Shown here: one piece after another, positions 33,142 through 42,486 of the stretch
How positions within the stretch are numbered: the stretch's first letter is position 1
How the letters are laid out: every line of letters starts with the position of its first letter
Assembly: GCF_000423185.1 (NCBI RefSeq)
Contig: NZ_AUHM01000041.1
Location: 1-58,707, forward strand
Direction: 5' to 3'
From: Inquilinus limosus DSM 16000
Lineage (GTDB): Bacteria > Pseudomonadota > Alphaproteobacteria > DSM-16000 > Inquilinaceae
Length of the DNA stretch: 58,707 nucleotides
Position numbers and translations under genes: made by a program
The notes under the pieces: model-generated
Told to the model about the DNA's origin: nothing
Databases searched by the model: none
The model's input: only the letters and a program-made list of their open reading frames with translations

Positions 33142-34023
33142 ATGCACCACGACAAAGGCATGGGGCTGGGCACGGGTCTCATCGTGGCGTCCGCCGTCGC
33201 CTACAGCCTGGCCGGATACTTCACCCGGCTGATCGAGCTGGATGTCTGGACCGTCCTGTTCTGGCGCGGGATCTTCGCCGGCGCCTTCATCGGCGCCGTC
33301 GCCGCCTGGATGCACCGGCGCGACATCGCCGGCATGATCCGCGCCATGGGCTGGCCGAGCGTGTGGGCCACGATCCTGTCCGCCATCGCCTCGATCAGCT
33401 ACATCAGCGCGCTGCGCCTCATCCCGGTGGCGGAGGTGATGACGGTCCATGCGGCGCTGCCCTTCGTCGCCGCGCTCCTGGCGCTGGCGGTCACCGGCGA
33501 GCGCGAGGATTGGACCACCCTCGCCGCCTGCCTCGTGGCGCTGGCGGGTGTCGCGGTCATCTTCGATCCCCGCGCCTCCGCGGGGCATATGGCCGGCTAC
33601 GGCTTCGCCGTCCTGATGGTGCTGTCCTACGGCGCGCTGATGGTGGTCATCCGGCGGCACCGGCACGTGTCGATGCTGCCGGCCGCCTGCTTGTCGGCCT
33701 TCCTCTGCGCGGCAATGGTGCTGCCCTTCGCCAGCCCCGGCAGGGTCTCGACGGCGGAGATGGCCGAGCTGGCCCTGTTCGGCACGGCCCAGTTCGGACT
33801 CGGGCTGCTGCTGATGACCGTCGGCACGCGGCTGATCACGGCGACCCGCTCGGCCCTGATCGGCAGCCTGGAAAACCCCCTGGCGCCGCTGTGGGTCTGG
33901 CTGGTTTTCAGCGAGGCGCCGTCCCCGTCGACCTGGATCGGCGGCGGCATCGTCATGGCCGCCGTGGTCGGCGATGTCCTGCTCAGATCCGCCCGCAGCC
34001 GACGCGCCCTCCGCGCGGCTTGA
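33142..34023 (+). CDS. EamA-family (DMT) transporter
   Basis: 293 residues, ten predicted membrane segments in two EamA repeats: MGLGTGLIVASAVAYSLAGYFTRLIELDVWTVLFWRGIFAG and the second starting GHMAGYGFAVLMVLSYGALMVVIRRH, ending with the typical SLENPLAPLWVWLVFSEAPSPSTWIGGGIVMAAVV. Drug/metabolite exporters of this group carry amino acids, nucleosides or other metabolites out of the cell. Preceded by an inverted repeat (33083-33100). Ribosome site GGAGGAACGGCG precedes the ATG. Confidence 0.93.
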   Translation: MHHDKGMGLGTGLIVASAVAYSLAGYFTRLIELDVWTVLFWRGIFAGAFIGAVAAWMHRRDIAGMIRAMGWPSVWATILSAIASISYISALRLIPVAEVMTVHAALPFVAALLALAVTGEREDWTTLAACLVALAGVAVIFDPRASAGHMAGYGFAVLMVLSYGALMVVIRRHRHVSMLPAACLSAFLCAAMVLPFASPGRVSTAEMAELALFGTAQFGLGLLLMTVGTRLITATRSALIGSLENPLAPLWVWLVFSEAPSPSTWIGGGIVMAAVVGDVLLRSARSRRALRAA

Positions 34024-34089
34024 CGGCATCGCCGATCCGCTTCGGTGGGCGCGTGACCCTGCGGATGGATCATCGCGAGTTCCTGGAGA

Positions 34090-34317
34090 TCAGTGCGGAA
34101 GGACCACCTTCTGGGCCTGAACATCGATCACGGAGAACTCGTGGTCCGGAAACGAGCGCAGGCCCGCTTCCAACGCGGCGTCGGAATCCGCGTAGAAGCA
34201 CATCACCTTGCCGCGCCGGACGAAGGCATAGTGTGACGGCGCCGACGTCCCCAGCTCCGCCAGGAACTTCGCCAGCGCATCGACATCTGCTTTGACGGCG
34301 TGTCTATGGCCAGCCAT
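34090..34317 (-). CDS. small protein of unknown function
   Basis: 75 residues with a strong GGGGGAG site seven bases before ATG 34315-34317. MAGHRHAVKADVDALAKFLAEL is probably a helix, then ALARRGKVMCFYADSD-like strands (HYAFVRRGKVMCFYADSDAALEAGLRSFPDHEFSVIDV). No recognised family; it looks like a compact alpha/beta domain. It is convergent with the EamA gene and divergent in position from the methyltransferase, so it is probably a single-gene unit. Confidence 0.65.
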   Translation of the reverse strand: MAGHRHAVKADVDALAKFLAELGTSAPSHYAFVRRGKVMCFYADSDAALEAGLRSFPDHEFSVIDVQAQKVVLPH

Positions 34318-34435
34318 GGCTCCCCCTGCCGGACCAGGACGTCATGATAGGCCGCGGCTCGGCTGGCGGCCAGGGATCGATATTCCCAACCCGGGCGTCT
34401 CGACCGGTCCTTCGTCAGCAGGTGCCCCGCGGCAG

Positions 34436-35248
34436 TTACACCCGTGCCCAGGCGCAGAACTGGGCCGGGCCCACCACCTGGCTGCGCGCGGCCACCGCCG
34501 CATCGCGCAGGCGGTCCTCCAGCGTGTCGATGTCGGCCGGCACGGGCGCGCCGATCCGCGCGAGCTGCGGCCGCACGCTGCGCAGGGTCTGCACGAACCA
34601 GGCGTAGACCGGCGAATCCGGGCCGCCGCCGACCGGGGTCTCGCAGAACAGGGCCGGCGTCCCCAGCCCCGCGTGGTGGAAATGCTCGACCAGCCGGCTG
34701 GCGGCGTCCGGATGCGGCAGCACCGAGGCGAAGGCCGCCATGACCCCGTCCCAGATCTGGCTCACCAGCGGCACCGGCGGCCGCGTCGGGCTTTCGCCGC
34801 AGAGCACGAGTTCGTGGAAGGCGACGGCGCCGCCCGGCCGGACGCGCGCCGCCGCGGCCCGGATCATCGCCGCGGGGTCGGCCTGGTGGACCAGCACGTA
34901 GCGGCCGACCGCCAGGTCGAAGGGCGCGGGATGGTCGAAGGCCTCCGCCTCGGCCACATGGAAGGCGACGCCGCTGCGGCCGAGGGCCCCGGCCCGGCCG
35001 CGGGCGGCCGCGACGGCCTCGGCGCTGCGGTCGATCCCGACCACCGTGCCGGTGGGGCCGACCAGCTCCGCCGCCAGCAGCGACACGTCGCCGGTGCCGC
35101 AGCCGATGTCGAGCACCCGCATGCCCGGCCGGATCCCGGCCTCCAGCAGCAGGCGCCTCGTGATCGGCCGCAGGATCGCCGCCTGCAGCTTCAGGCGGCG
35201 CAGCTCGGCGCCGGAATGGCCGAGGATGTAGGGAACGTCGTCTGGCAT
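34436..35248 (-). CDS. class I SAM-dependent methyltransferase
   Basis: 270 residues. Motif I GMRVLDIGCGTGDVSLLAAEL (about 41-61), the acidic post-motif strand TVVGIDRSAEAVAAARGRA and motif III FDLAVGRYVLVHQADPAAMIRAAAARVRPGGAVAFHE are those of UbiE/Coq5-like small-molecule methyltransferases. The HxxDP... VHQADP resembles the variant seen in polyketide-type O-methyltransferases. Substrate not known. It lies alone, 100 bp from the sit operon, both leftward. Confidence 0.9.
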   Translation of the reverse strand: MPDDVPYILGHSGAELRRLKLQAAILRPITRRLLLEAGIRPGMRVLDIGCGTGDVSLLAAELVGPTGTVVGIDRSAEAVAAARGRAGALGRSGVAFHVAEAEAFDHPAPFDLAVGRYVLVHQADPAAMIRAAAARVRPGGAVAFHELVLCGESPTRPPVPLVSQIWDGVMAAFASVLPHPDAASRLVEHFHHAGLGTPALFCETPVGGGPDSPVYAWFVQTLRSVRPQLARIGAPVPADIDTLEDRLRDAAVAARSQVVGPAQFCAWARV

Positions 35249-35356
35249 CTCCGTTCGCCTTCGCTAGGGTTCGCGGCCGGCCCGGTCGGGCCGGCCATGT
35301 CCCCAGCGTGGCAGCGATGCGCGGAAGCGACGGTTACCCGGGTCACAGCGGAGCGG

Positions 35357-36211
35357 TCAGGCGACGGCCCGCTGCCGCAGCAGCCCCTTCTGCGGGGCGA
35401 ACAGGAAGGCCAGGCCGAACAGCAGGGCCTGGACCACCACGATCGACGGGCCGGTGGCGCCGTCGAGCCAGAAGCTGGCGAGAGTGCCGATAACGCTCGA
35501 CAGCACGGCGGAGCAGACCGCCACCGCCATCACCCGGCCGAAGCGGTCGGCCAGCAGCAGGCCGACGCAGCCCGGCGTCACCAGCATCGCCATCACCAGC
35601 ACCACGCCCACCGCCTGCAGCGCCGCGACGATGGTGGCGGCGACCAGCAGCAGCAGGATCAGCTCCAGCCGCCGCGGCGAGATCCCGATCGACCGGGCCT
35701 GGCCGGGGTCGAAGCAGAACAGGATCAGATCCTTGCGCAGCAGCAGCACGGCCAGGAGGGTGACCGAGCCGACCGCGAGCGTCTGGATCCTGTCCGCCGG
35801 CTCGATGCCCAGCAGGTTGCCGAACAGCACATGCATGAAGTGGATGTCGCTCGGCGTCTCCACCAGCAGCACCAGGCCGAAGGCCAGGAATCCGGTGAAG
35901 ACGATGCCGAGCACGGCGTCGCTCTTGACCCGGCAGCGCGCCTCGATCGCGCCGGCCGAGAGCACGCAGGCCATGCCGCTGGCGACGGCGCCGAGCGACA
36001 TCGGCAGCCCGGCGACATAGGCCAGGATGATGCCGGGCAGCACCGCATGCGAGATGGCATCGCCGGCCAGCGCCCAGCCCTTCAGCACCACGAAGCAGGA
36101 CAGCGCGGCGCAGACCGTGCCGACGAAGGCGGCGATCAGCATCGCCTCGACCATGAAGCCGTGGCGCAGCGGCTCGGCCGCGGCGTCAAGCAGGGACAGG
36201 AGTGTGTTCAC
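35357..36211 (-). CDS. sitD: Mn/Fe ABC transporter permease (SitD-like)
   Basis: 284 residues from GTG 36209-36211, which overlaps the stop of the other permease (GTGA). ABC-3 family, about eight spans: AAFVGTVCAALSCFVVLKGWALAGDAISHAVLPGI carries the conserved GDAISH(A)VLPG motif, then [26 protein letters not shown]. Homologous to SitC/MntB permeases. It is the last gene of sitABCD. A longer frame to 36652 is read-through of the preceding gene in another frame and is rejected. Confidence 0.93.
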   Translation of the reverse strand: MNTLLSLLDAAAEPLRHGFMVEAMLIAAFVGTVCAALSCFVVLKGWALAGDAISHAVLPGIILAYVAGLPMSLGAVASGMACVLSAGAIEARCRVKSDAVLGIVFTGFLAFGLVLLVETPSDIHFMHVLFGNLLGIEPADRIQTLAVGSVTLLAVLLLRKDLILFCFDPGQARSIGISPRRLELILLLLVAATIVAALQAVGVVLVMAMLVTPGCVGLLLADRFGRVMAVAVCSAVLSSVIGTLASFWLDGATGPSIVVVQALLFGLAFLFAPQKGLLRQRAVA

Positions 36212-37065
36212 GGCCCCGCCTCCTCCACCCTCGCCCGCCGCAGCAGCCCGTGCTTGGGCGCCAGGGCCAGGGCGACGAGGAACAGCCCGGTCTGGAACAG
36301 CACGATCAGCCCGCCGGTCGACCCGTCCAGGAAATAGCTGGCATAGGCGCCGGCCATCGCCGTCACCGTGCCCATCGCGGCGGCGAGCCCGAGCATGCGC
36401 GGGAAACGGTCGGTCAGCAGGTAGGCGGTGGCGCCGGGCGTGATCAGCATGGCGACGACCAGCAGCGCCCCCACCGCCTGCAGCGCCGACACCGCGGTCA
36501 GGGACAACAGGCCGAGCAGCAGCAGGTGCAGCCGCCCGGTCGGCAGGCCGATGGCGCGGGCGTGCTGCGCGTCGAAGCAGTACAGCAGCAGGTCCTTCCA
36601 CGTCACCGCCACCACCAGGACGCAGCCGGCGCCGACGGCGAAGAGCTGCCACAGATCCGCATCGGCGATGCCCAGCAGGTTGCCGAACAGGATCGTGGTC
36701 AGCCTGAGATTGCTGGGGAACAGCGAGATCAGCAGCAGGCCGAGGGCGAAGAAGGCGGTGAAGACGACGCCGATCACCGCGTCGCCGCGCAGCCGCGTGG
36801 CGCGCTCGATCGCGCCGATCCCGACGACCGCGAGCATGCCGGCGATGACGGCGCCGAGGATGAAGGGCGCGCCCGCCAGATAGGCCAGCGCGACGCCCGG
36901 CACCACGGCGTGGGACAGCGCATCGCCCAGCAGGGACCAGCCCTTCAGCGTGACGAAGCAGGACAGTACGGCGCAGACCGCCCCGACCGCGCCGCCGCCC
37001 AGGATCGCCTTGACCATGAACTGGTAGCCGAACGGCTCGGCCAGCAGGTCCAGCAGCCCGGTCAT
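36208..37065 (-). CDS. sitC: Mn/Fe ABC transporter permease (SitC-like)
   Basis: 285 residues, ABC-3 family with about eight spans. [33 protein letters not shown] is the permease signature loop that contacts the ATPase. [30 protein letters not shown] parallels the sister permease, indicating an ancient duplication; the two probably form a heterodimer. ATG overlaps the stop of the ATPase gene (ATGA), so the whole operon is translationally coupled. Confidence 0.94.
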   Translation of the reverse strand: MTGLLDLLAEPFGYQFMVKAILGGGAVGAVCAVLSCFVTLKGWSLLGDALSHAVVPGVALAYLAGAPFILGAVIAGMLAVVGIGAIERATRLRGDAVIGVVFTAFFALGLLLISLFPSNLRLTTILFGNLLGIADADLWQLFAVGAGCVLVVAVTWKDLLLYCFDAQHARAIGLPTGRLHLLLLGLLSLTAVSALQAVGALLVVAMLITPGATAYLLTDRFPRMLGLAAAMGTVTAMAGAYASYFLDGSTGGLIVLFQTGLFLVALALAPKHGLLRRARVEEAGP

Positions 37066-37859
37066 CCCGCCGCCTGCAACCGCAGCTCGGCTTTGCCCAG
37101 GCCGGCCAGGCCGAAGGGCAGCTGGTGCAGCGCGCCGCCGAAGGTGTGGGCCAGGTTATCGGCGGTGAAGACCTCGTCGACCGGGCCGAAAGCGACGAGG
37201 CTGCGGTGGATCAGCGCCGCCTGGTCGCAGAATTCCGGCACGCTCGCCAGGTTGTGGGTCGACACCAGGATCAGGTGGCCGGCATCGCGCAGCCCGGCGA
37301 GGATCCCGGTGATGGCGCGCTCGGTCTTGACGTCGACCCCGGTGAAGGGCTCGTCCAGCAGGATGATCCGCGCCTCCTGCGCCAGCGCCCGGGCCAGGAA
37401 CACCCGCTTGCGCTGGCCGCCGGACAGCTCGCCGATCTGGCGGCCGGCGAAGTCCTGCATCCCGACCCGCTCCAGGCTCCGGGCCACCGCGTCGCGGTCC
37501 GCGGCCGACGGGATGCGCAGGAAGCCCATGCGGCCCTGCCGGCCCATCATCACCACGTCGCGGACCGAGACCGGGAAGCTCCAGTCCACCTCCTCGGTCT
37601 GCGGCACATAGGCGACGATGTTGGCCTTCTGCGCCCAGGCCACAGGACGGCCGCAGATCTCGACCGAGCCCGCGGCCGGCGCGACGAAGCCCATGATCGC
37701 CTTGAACAGGGTCGACTTGCCGCTGCCGTTCATGCCGATCAGGGCGCAGATGCTGGGCCGGTCGAGGGTCAGCGAGACGTCGCTGAGCGCGACGTTGCCG
37801 GCGCGGTAGCGGACGGTGACGCCGGAGACGGCGATGGAGGGAGCCTCACTGCCCGACAT
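37062..37859 (-). CDS. sitB: Mn/Fe ABC transporter ATPase (SitB-like)
   Basis: 265 residues. Walker [10 protein letters not shown] (about 38-46), Q-loop [13 protein letters not shown], signature [15 protein letters not shown], Walker [14 protein letters not shown] and switch H in STHNLAS are all present. The YVPQ-x-x-x-VDW-x-FP segment is typical of manganese/zinc importers. ATG 37857-37859 overlaps the binding-protein stop by 14 bases. It powers the SitC/SitD channel at the inner membrane. Confidence 0.95.
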   Translation of the reverse strand: MSGSEAPSIAVSGVTVRYRAGNVALSDVSLTLDRPSICALIGMNGSGKSTLFKAIMGFVAPAAGSVEICGRPVAWAQKANIVAYVPQTEEVDWSFPVSVRDVVMMGRQGRMGFLRIPSAADRDAVARSLERVGMQDFAGRQIGELSGGQRKRVFLARALAQEARIILLDEPFTGVDVKTERAITGILAGLRDAGHLILVSTHNLASVPEFCDQAALIHRSLVAFGPVDEVFTADNLAHTFGGALHQLPFGLAGLGKAELRLQAAG

Positions 37860-38760
37860 CGAAGCCCTCCTGGATCAGCTTGGCGTTGTAGCGCAGCATG
37901 GCGAGATAGCTCGGCGCCGGCCCGTCCTCGGTGGTCAGGCTGTCGACATAGAGCGTGCCGCCGAAGCGGGCGCCGGTCTCCTGCGCCACCTGCTGCATCG
38001 CCTTGTCGTTGACCGTGCTCTCGCAGAACACCACCGGCACATGGCCGCTGCGCACCGTGTCGATCACCTTGCGGATCTGCTGCGGCGTGCCCTCCTCGTC
38101 GGCGTTGACGGCCCAGAGATAGCCCTCCTTCAGCCCGTAGTCGCGGGCGAGGTAGGAGAAGGCGCCCTCGCAGCTCACCAGCATCCGCTGGTCGGCCGGG
38201 ATCTTCGCCAGCGCCTCGCGGATCGGGGCGTCCAGCGCCTTCAGCTCGGCGGTGTAGGCGGCCGCGTTGCGGTCGTAGGTGGCGGCGTTGGCGGGGTCGA
38301 GCGCGACCAGCGCCTTCCTGATGTTCTCGACATAGATCACCGCATTGGCCGGCGACATCCAGCTGTGCGGGTTCGGCTTGTCGGTGTAGGGGCCCTCGGT
38401 GATCGAGATCGGCTGGATGCCGTCGGTCACCACCACGCTCGGCACGTCCTCGACGCCCTGGAAGAACTTCTCGAACCAGCGCTCGAGGCCGAGGCCGTTC
38501 CACAGCACCAGGTCGGCGTCCTGCGCCTTGACGATGTCGAGCGGCGTCGGGTCGTAGTCGTGGATCTCCGCCCCCGGCTTGGTGATCGATTCGACGATCG
38601 CCGCGTCGCCGGCCACGGCCTGGGCCATGTCCTGCAGGATGGTGAAGGTGGTGACGATCCGCTTCGGCCGCGCCGTCTCGGCCGCAGCGCCCCCGGCCGA
38701 CAGCACGCCCGCCAGCGCCAGCACCGCCGCCAGCGCGCCCAGAACCTTCGACCTCACCAT
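37846..38760 (-). CDS. sitA: Mn/Fe-binding periplasmic protein (SitA-like)
   Basis: 304 residues from ATG 38758-38760 with GGAAGAGG upstream (in-frame ATGs further up are weaker). Signal peptide ends near GGAAAETA. Cluster A-I binding protein with metal-ligand segments [10 protein letters not shown] (His), [12 protein letters not shown] (His), [14 protein letters not shown] (Glu) and [15 protein letters not shown] (Asp). The His-His-Glu-Asp set and the absence of a His/Asp-rich loop indicate manganese (or ferrous iron) rather than zinc. First gene of sitABCD, behind an MntR-like box. Confidence 0.93.
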   Translation of the reverse strand: MVRSKVLGALAAVLALAGVLSAGGAAAETARPKRIVTTFTILQDMAQAVAGDAAIVESITKPGAEIHDYDPTPLDIVKAQDADLVLWNGLGLERWFEKFFQGVEDVPSVVVTDGIQPISITEGPYTDKPNPHSWMSPANAVIYVENIRKALVALDPANAATYDRNAAAYTAELKALDAPIREALAKIPADQRMLVSCEGAFSYLARDYGLKEGYLWAVNADEEGTPQQIRKVIDTVRSGHVPVVFCESTVNDKAMQQVAQETGARFGGTLYVDSLTTEDGPAPSYLAMLRYNAKLIQEGFDVGQ

Positions 38761-38813
38761 GAGCCTCTTCCTTCGCATCGCCATCCCGATGCGAATCCCT
38801 CGCATCAATTCAA

Positions 38814-38831
38814 ATGTAGCTCAAGCTAAAT
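38814..38831. promoter_or_regulatory. candidate MntR-type box upstream of sitA
   Basis: ATGTAGCTCAAGCTAAAT is an 18-bp inverted repeat with core TAGC-N4-GCTA and eight of nine paired outer positions. The E. coli MntR box has the same ATAGC-N4-GCTAT layout. It lies 54 bp upstream of the sitA ATG, in an AT-rich 80-bp stretch that probably holds the promoter. Mur could be the alternative regulator in alphaproteobacteria. Confidence 0.55.
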
Positions 38832-38888
38832 TTTGAGATGCGAGCTTAATAGAAGCTCATGAGCTTCGTCTTGATGCCCCGGCTGGCC

Positions 38889-39509
38889 TCACTTACCCGC
38901 GATCAGCCCGGCCCCCAGCAGCAGCCGCACCAGCGCGGCCTGGCGGTGCGTGCCGGTCTTCTCGAACACGCGCTGCAGATGGATGCGGACGGTGGAGACG
39001 GAGACCGACAGCTCCTCGGCGATCGGCCGCAGCCCGGCGCCGCGCAGGCTCAGCAGCGCCACCCGTGCCTCCGCCGTCGTCAGACCGTAGAGGCGCTGCA
39101 GCGTCGCGGGCGACGGCTCCGGCCCGGCTTCTGGGTCGAGGATCAGCAGCATCGCCGGCGCCGGGGCGCGGTCCGCCGGCCGCAGGGCGGAGCCCAGCGG
39201 CGCCGCCTGCACCGCATAGGGCCGCGCGCCTGAAGGGCGGCTGACGGCGAGGCAGCCGCCGGCCAAGCCGGACTCCGCCGGCGCGATCAGCCGCTGCAGG
39301 GCCGCATCCTCGGCCGGCCGCCACGCGCGCAGCACGCGGCCGAGGCCGATGGCCAGCCCGTCCCGGGCGGCGACGACGGCCGCGGCCGCCCGGTTCAGGA
39401 ACAGCACCCGTCCGCCGGGCGCCACCAGCGCCATGCCGTGGGCCAGCCGGTCCAGCGCCGCCAGGGCGTCGTCCCGCTCCAGGGCCGGTTCGTCGAGCAA
39501 AGCCAGCAT
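38889..39509 (-). CDS. LuxR-type helix-turn-helix regulator with N-terminal PAS-like half
   Basis: 206 residues with GGAGGGACCGAC before ATG 39507-39509. The C-terminal part (about 140-200) LYGLTTAEARVALLSLRGAGLRPIAEELSVSVSTVRIHLQRVFEKTGTHRQAALVRLLL is a LuxR/GerE DNA-binding domain. The N-terminal about 110 residues (ALDRLAHGMALVAPGGRVLFLNRAAAAVVAARDGL) look like a single PAS-type sensor. Common alphaproteobacterial relatives are about 370 residues with two sensor modules, so this is a short version. Target genes are unknown; the MntR-like box separates it from sitA. Confidence 0.85.
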   Translation of the reverse strand: MLALLDEPALERDDALAALDRLAHGMALVAPGGRVLFLNRAAAAVVAARDGLAIGLGRVLRAWRPAEDAALQRLIAPAESGLAGGCLAVSRPSGARPYAVQAAPLGSALRPADRAPAPAMLLILDPEAGPEPSPATLQRLYGLTTAEARVALLSLRGAGLRPIAEELSVSVSTVRIHLQRVFEKTGTHRQAALVRLLLGAGLIAGK

Positions 39510-39606
39510 GTCGGTCCCTCCAGATCCCTGCCGCGATCGCGGCTGACAGGGATCCTGACCGGCACCGGCTTACGGATGGCTTACGCGCCCGTGCGGGGAA
39601 CCGGAT

Positions 39607-40281
39607 TCAAAGACGGCCGCCGACCTCGTCGATCTGCAGCAGCATCTGGGCCGGATCCTCGAACACCCGATAGGCGCCGGCGCGCTCCAGCTCGTCCTGG
39701 CCGTAGCCGCCGGACAGGAAGCCGATGCCCAGCGCCCGCGCCCGCTGCGCCGCCAGCATGTCCCAGACGCTGTCGCCGACGACCGTAGCGCGCTCGATCG
39801 GCACGCCCAGCTTCTCGGCCGCGGCCAGGAACAGATCGGGGTCCGGCTTGGCGTATTTCACCATGTCGCGGGTGACGACCGGCACCTTGTTGAAGTCGAC
39901 GCCCAGATTCTCGATCACCGGCCGCGCCGTCTCCATCCGGCCGCTGGTGGCGATCGCCCAGGGGATGCCGGCCTCGGTCAACCAGGCCAGCAGCTCGCGC
40001 GCCCCGGGCAGCGGCACGCTCTGCTCCGAGTGGCGGTTGTAGGCCTCGGCGTGGCGGCGGCGCAGCCGCTCCACACGCTCCTCGCTGATGTCGAGGCCGG
40101 TCTCGCGCAGCAGCATGTTGGTGAACAGGCCGCCGCTCATGCCGATCTTGCGGTGGATGCGCCAGACCGACAGCTCGATGCCCTCGGCCTCCAGCGCCTC
40201 GCGCCAGGCCATGACGTGGTGATAGACGCTGTCGACCAGCGTGCCGTCGAGGTCGAACAGGAAGGAGGTCTGCTGGCGCAT
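39607..40281 (-). CDS. HAD-superfamily phosphatase (phosphoglycolate-phosphatase-like)
   Basis: 224 residues from ATG 40279-40281 (GGAGA upstream; GTG 40296 is weaker). Motif I SFLFDLDGTLVDSVYHHVMAW (nucleophile Asp and acid/base Asp), cap domain of the C1 type, motif II AIATSGR, motif III lysine in VKYAKPDPDLFLAAAE and motif IV VVGDSVWDMLAAQRA. All catalytic residues are kept. This subgroup hydrolyses small phosphomonoesters such as 2-phosphoglycolate or sugar phosphates in the cytoplasm. The exact substrate is not predictable. It lies 69 bp downstream of the transporter-gene start region on the same strand, but in a separate unit. Confidence 0.92.
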   Translation of the reverse strand: MRQQTSFLFDLDGTLVDSVYHHVMAWREALEAEGIELSVWRIHRKIGMSGGLFTNMLLRETGLDISEERVERLRRRHAEAYNRHSEQSVPLPGARELLAWLTEAGIPWAIATSGRMETARPVIENLGVDFNKVPVVTRDMVKYAKPDPDLFLAAAEKLGVPIERATVVGDSVWDMLAAQRARALGIGFLSGGYGQDELERAGAYRVFEDPAQMLLQIDEVGGRL

Positions 40282-40350
40282 TGGCGGTCTCCGCACGTCT
40301 GGGAACAGGGCCTCGGGACAGATTTAGCCGATCCGGCCCGGAGGGAAACC

Positions 40351-41607
40351 CTACCTCACCGGGTCCGGATGGTGCGGCACGAACAGCCGGCCGCGCTCGG
40401 TCCACAACACGATCAGCAGCGCCAGCAGGCCGAGGCCGAAATAGCCGAAGCCGAGCGGCACCACCGTGCCGTCGAAGGCCTGGCCGACCACCGCGCCGAG
40501 GACCGCGCTGACGATCGTGGTGTAGCTGCCGAACACCGAGGAGGCGGTGCCGGCGATATCGCCCAGCGGCTCCATCGCCATGGCGTTGAAGTTCGGCACG
40601 GTCAGGCTGAACAGGAACATGTTGGCGGCCAACACCACGCCGAACAGGAACAGCGGCGGCTTGCCGGCGAAGGCGAAGGCCAGCGCCACCTGCAGCGCGC
40701 CGACGGCGACGAAGCCGCAGATTCCGGTGTGCGACATCCGCCGCATGCCGAGCCGGCGGACCAGCCGGGAATTGAGGAAGGAGGCGAAGCCCATGACCGC
40801 GGCGATCAGCCCGAAGGCCATCGGGAACATCGCGCCGAGGGCGTAGACATCAGTCTCGAAGATCGCCTGGGAAGAGCCGAGATAGGACATCAGCGCCCCC
40901 ATCATCAGCCCCATGGCGGTGGCGTAGCCGATCGACACCCGGGTGGTGACGCAGCGCCGCGCGGCGCCGAGGATGGTCGGCAGCGAGAAGCGCTTGCGGT
41001 ACTCGGGATGCAGCGTCTCCGGCATGCGCAGGTTGAACCAGACGATCTGCACCAGGGCCAGCGCCAGCATGCTGACGAAGATCGCGTGCCAGCCGCCGAG
41101 CACCAGGAAGACCTGGCCGATCGCCGGGGCGAAGATCGGCACGATGATGAAGACCATCATGGTCAGCGACATCACCCGCGCCATCTCGCGGCCGGAGTAG
41201 CGGTCGCGCACGATGGTGACGGTCAGGACGCGCGCCGCGGCGGCGCCCATGCCCTGCACCGCCCGGGCGATCAGCAGCCATTCGAAGCCGTGGGCGACGA
41301 TCGCCAGGATGCTGCCGAAAGTGTAGACGGTCAGCCCGATCATCAGCGTCGGCCGCCGCCCGATCACGTCTGAGACCGGGCCGTAGATCAGCTGCATCAC
41401 CCCGAACCCGGCCATGTAGGCGGTCAGCACATATTGCAGCGCATTGGCGTCGGCGATGCCGAGATCGGCCTGGATGGCGCCGAAGGCCGGCAGCAGGTTG
41501 TCGATCGACAGCGAGATCAGCGCCATCATGAAGGCGATCAGGCCGACGAATTCGGCGAAGCCCGGCGCCGGGGCGGCGCGGCCCGATACCCTGCTGACGA
41601 ACGACAT
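40351..41607 (-). CDS. MFS multidrug efflux transporter (Bcr/CflA type)
   Basis: 418 residues from ATG 41605-41607 (a TTG one codon earlier is also open). Twelve spans; ALQYVLTAYMAGFGVMQLIYGPVSDVIGRRPTLMIGL is MFS motif A, and RAVQGMGAAAARVLTVTIVRDRYSGREMARVMSL with the DNLLPAF N-terminus is characteristic of the drug:proton antiporter 12-TMS Bcr/CflA group. Substrate not known. The 200-bp region upstream contains no recognisable sites. Confidence 0.92.
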   Translation of the reverse strand: MSFVSRVSGRAAPAPGFAEFVGLIAFMMALISLSIDNLLPAFGAIQADLGIADANALQYVLTAYMAGFGVMQLIYGPVSDVIGRRPTLMIGLTVYTFGSILAIVAHGFEWLLIARAVQGMGAAAARVLTVTIVRDRYSGREMARVMSLTMMVFIIVPIFAPAIGQVFLVLGGWHAIFVSMLALALVQIVWFNLRMPETLHPEYRKRFSLPTILGAARRCVTTRVSIGYATAMGLMMGALMSYLGSSQAIFETDVYALGAMFPMAFGLIAAVMGFASFLNSRLVRRLGMRRMSHTGICGFVAVGALQVALAFAFAGKPPLFLFGVVLAANMFLFSLTVPNFNAMAMEPLGDIAGTASSVFGSYTTIVSAVLGAVVGQAFDGTVVPLGFGYFGLGLLALLIVLWTERGRLFVPHHPDPVR

Positions 41608-41809
41608 CAATTCCGGTCTCGCTCAAACGCGGCACGCCCCGGCCCGCACCACTGCCTGGGCGATGGTGCCGGTCGAGCGCTGCCCGCCCCCGCGGGGATG
41701 ATGGAAACGAGGTGAGCTTCGGCCAGGACCGCAATCCGGGCAAGACCTTGTCGTGCAAGGCTGCTGCGCGCCCACAGGGCAAGTCTTCACATTTGGTCTG
41801 AGCTGCGGG

Positions 41810-42484
41810 TCAGATCCCGCTGTCCAGGGCGAATGCCAGCGACAGGCCGCCGACCAGGACCAGGCTGCCGGCCCAGACCGCGTCGAGGTTGAACCAGCTG
41901 CGCGACACGGCCTTCAGCCCCAGATACCGGTAGACCAGCCAGGCGAAGGCGCCGCCGGCCACGACCATGGCGACCGAATGGACGGCGGCGACCAGGACGC
42001 CCAGGCCGAGGTCGCCGCCGATCAGCGCCCCCGCCGCCGCATGGCCGCGGTCGAGCTCCCCGGTCCGGCACAGCCCCAGATAGATCGGCACCAGCATCAG
42101 CCCGGCGCCATGCGCGGTCGCCACCGCGAAGGACCAGAGGCCGAGCTGGGCCGGCCGGATCCGCGCCAGCGCCCGCGGGTGTCGCCGGTTGACGAAGCGG
42201 ACGATTCCGAAGCCGATGACCAGCAGGCCGGCGCCGACCCGGATCGGCCGCTGCCATTCGACCAGCGCGACCAGCAGGGCGAAGGGCAGGATCATCGCCG
42301 CCATCGCCAGCAGATGGCCGACCGTCAACGGCCCGAGCGCCGCCAGCAGGGCGCGCGGGCTGCGTTCGATCAGCCCGGCCGAGACCGCGAGCGGCCAGCC
42401 CATGCCGGGGTTGGCGCCGTGATAGAGACCGCTCGCCACCACCGCCAGCCACAGGCCGGCCGCAGTCCAGCCCGCCTCCTGCAT
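41810..42484 (-). CDS. multi-span membrane protein coupled to the SBP56 gene
   Basis: 224 residues from ATG 42482-42484, two bases after the stop of the preceding gene; a longer frame to 42697 runs through that gene and is rejected. About six hydrophobic segments, with VVASGLYHGANPGMGWPLAVSAGL near the N-terminus (HGANPGMGW may be a metal-ligand or redox-related motif), GHLLAMAAMILPFALLVALVEW and a C-terminal SLVLVGGLSLAFALDSGI. I do not recognise a named family; it has some resemblance to small permeases with a conserved HG-x-NP near a helix break. The tight coupling suggests it works with the SBP56 enzyme. Confidence 0.75.
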   Translation of the reverse strand: MQEAGWTAAGLWLAVVASGLYHGANPGMGWPLAVSAGLIERSPRALLAALGPLTVGHLLAMAAMILPFALLVALVEWQRPIRVGAGLLVIGFGIVRFVNRRHPRALARIRPAQLGLWSFAVATAHGAGLMLVPIYLGLCRTGELDRGHAAAGALIGGDLGLGVLVAAVHSVAMVVAGGAFAWLVYRYLGLKAVSRSWFNLDAVWAGSLVLVGGLSLAFALDSGI

Positions 42485-42486
42485 CC

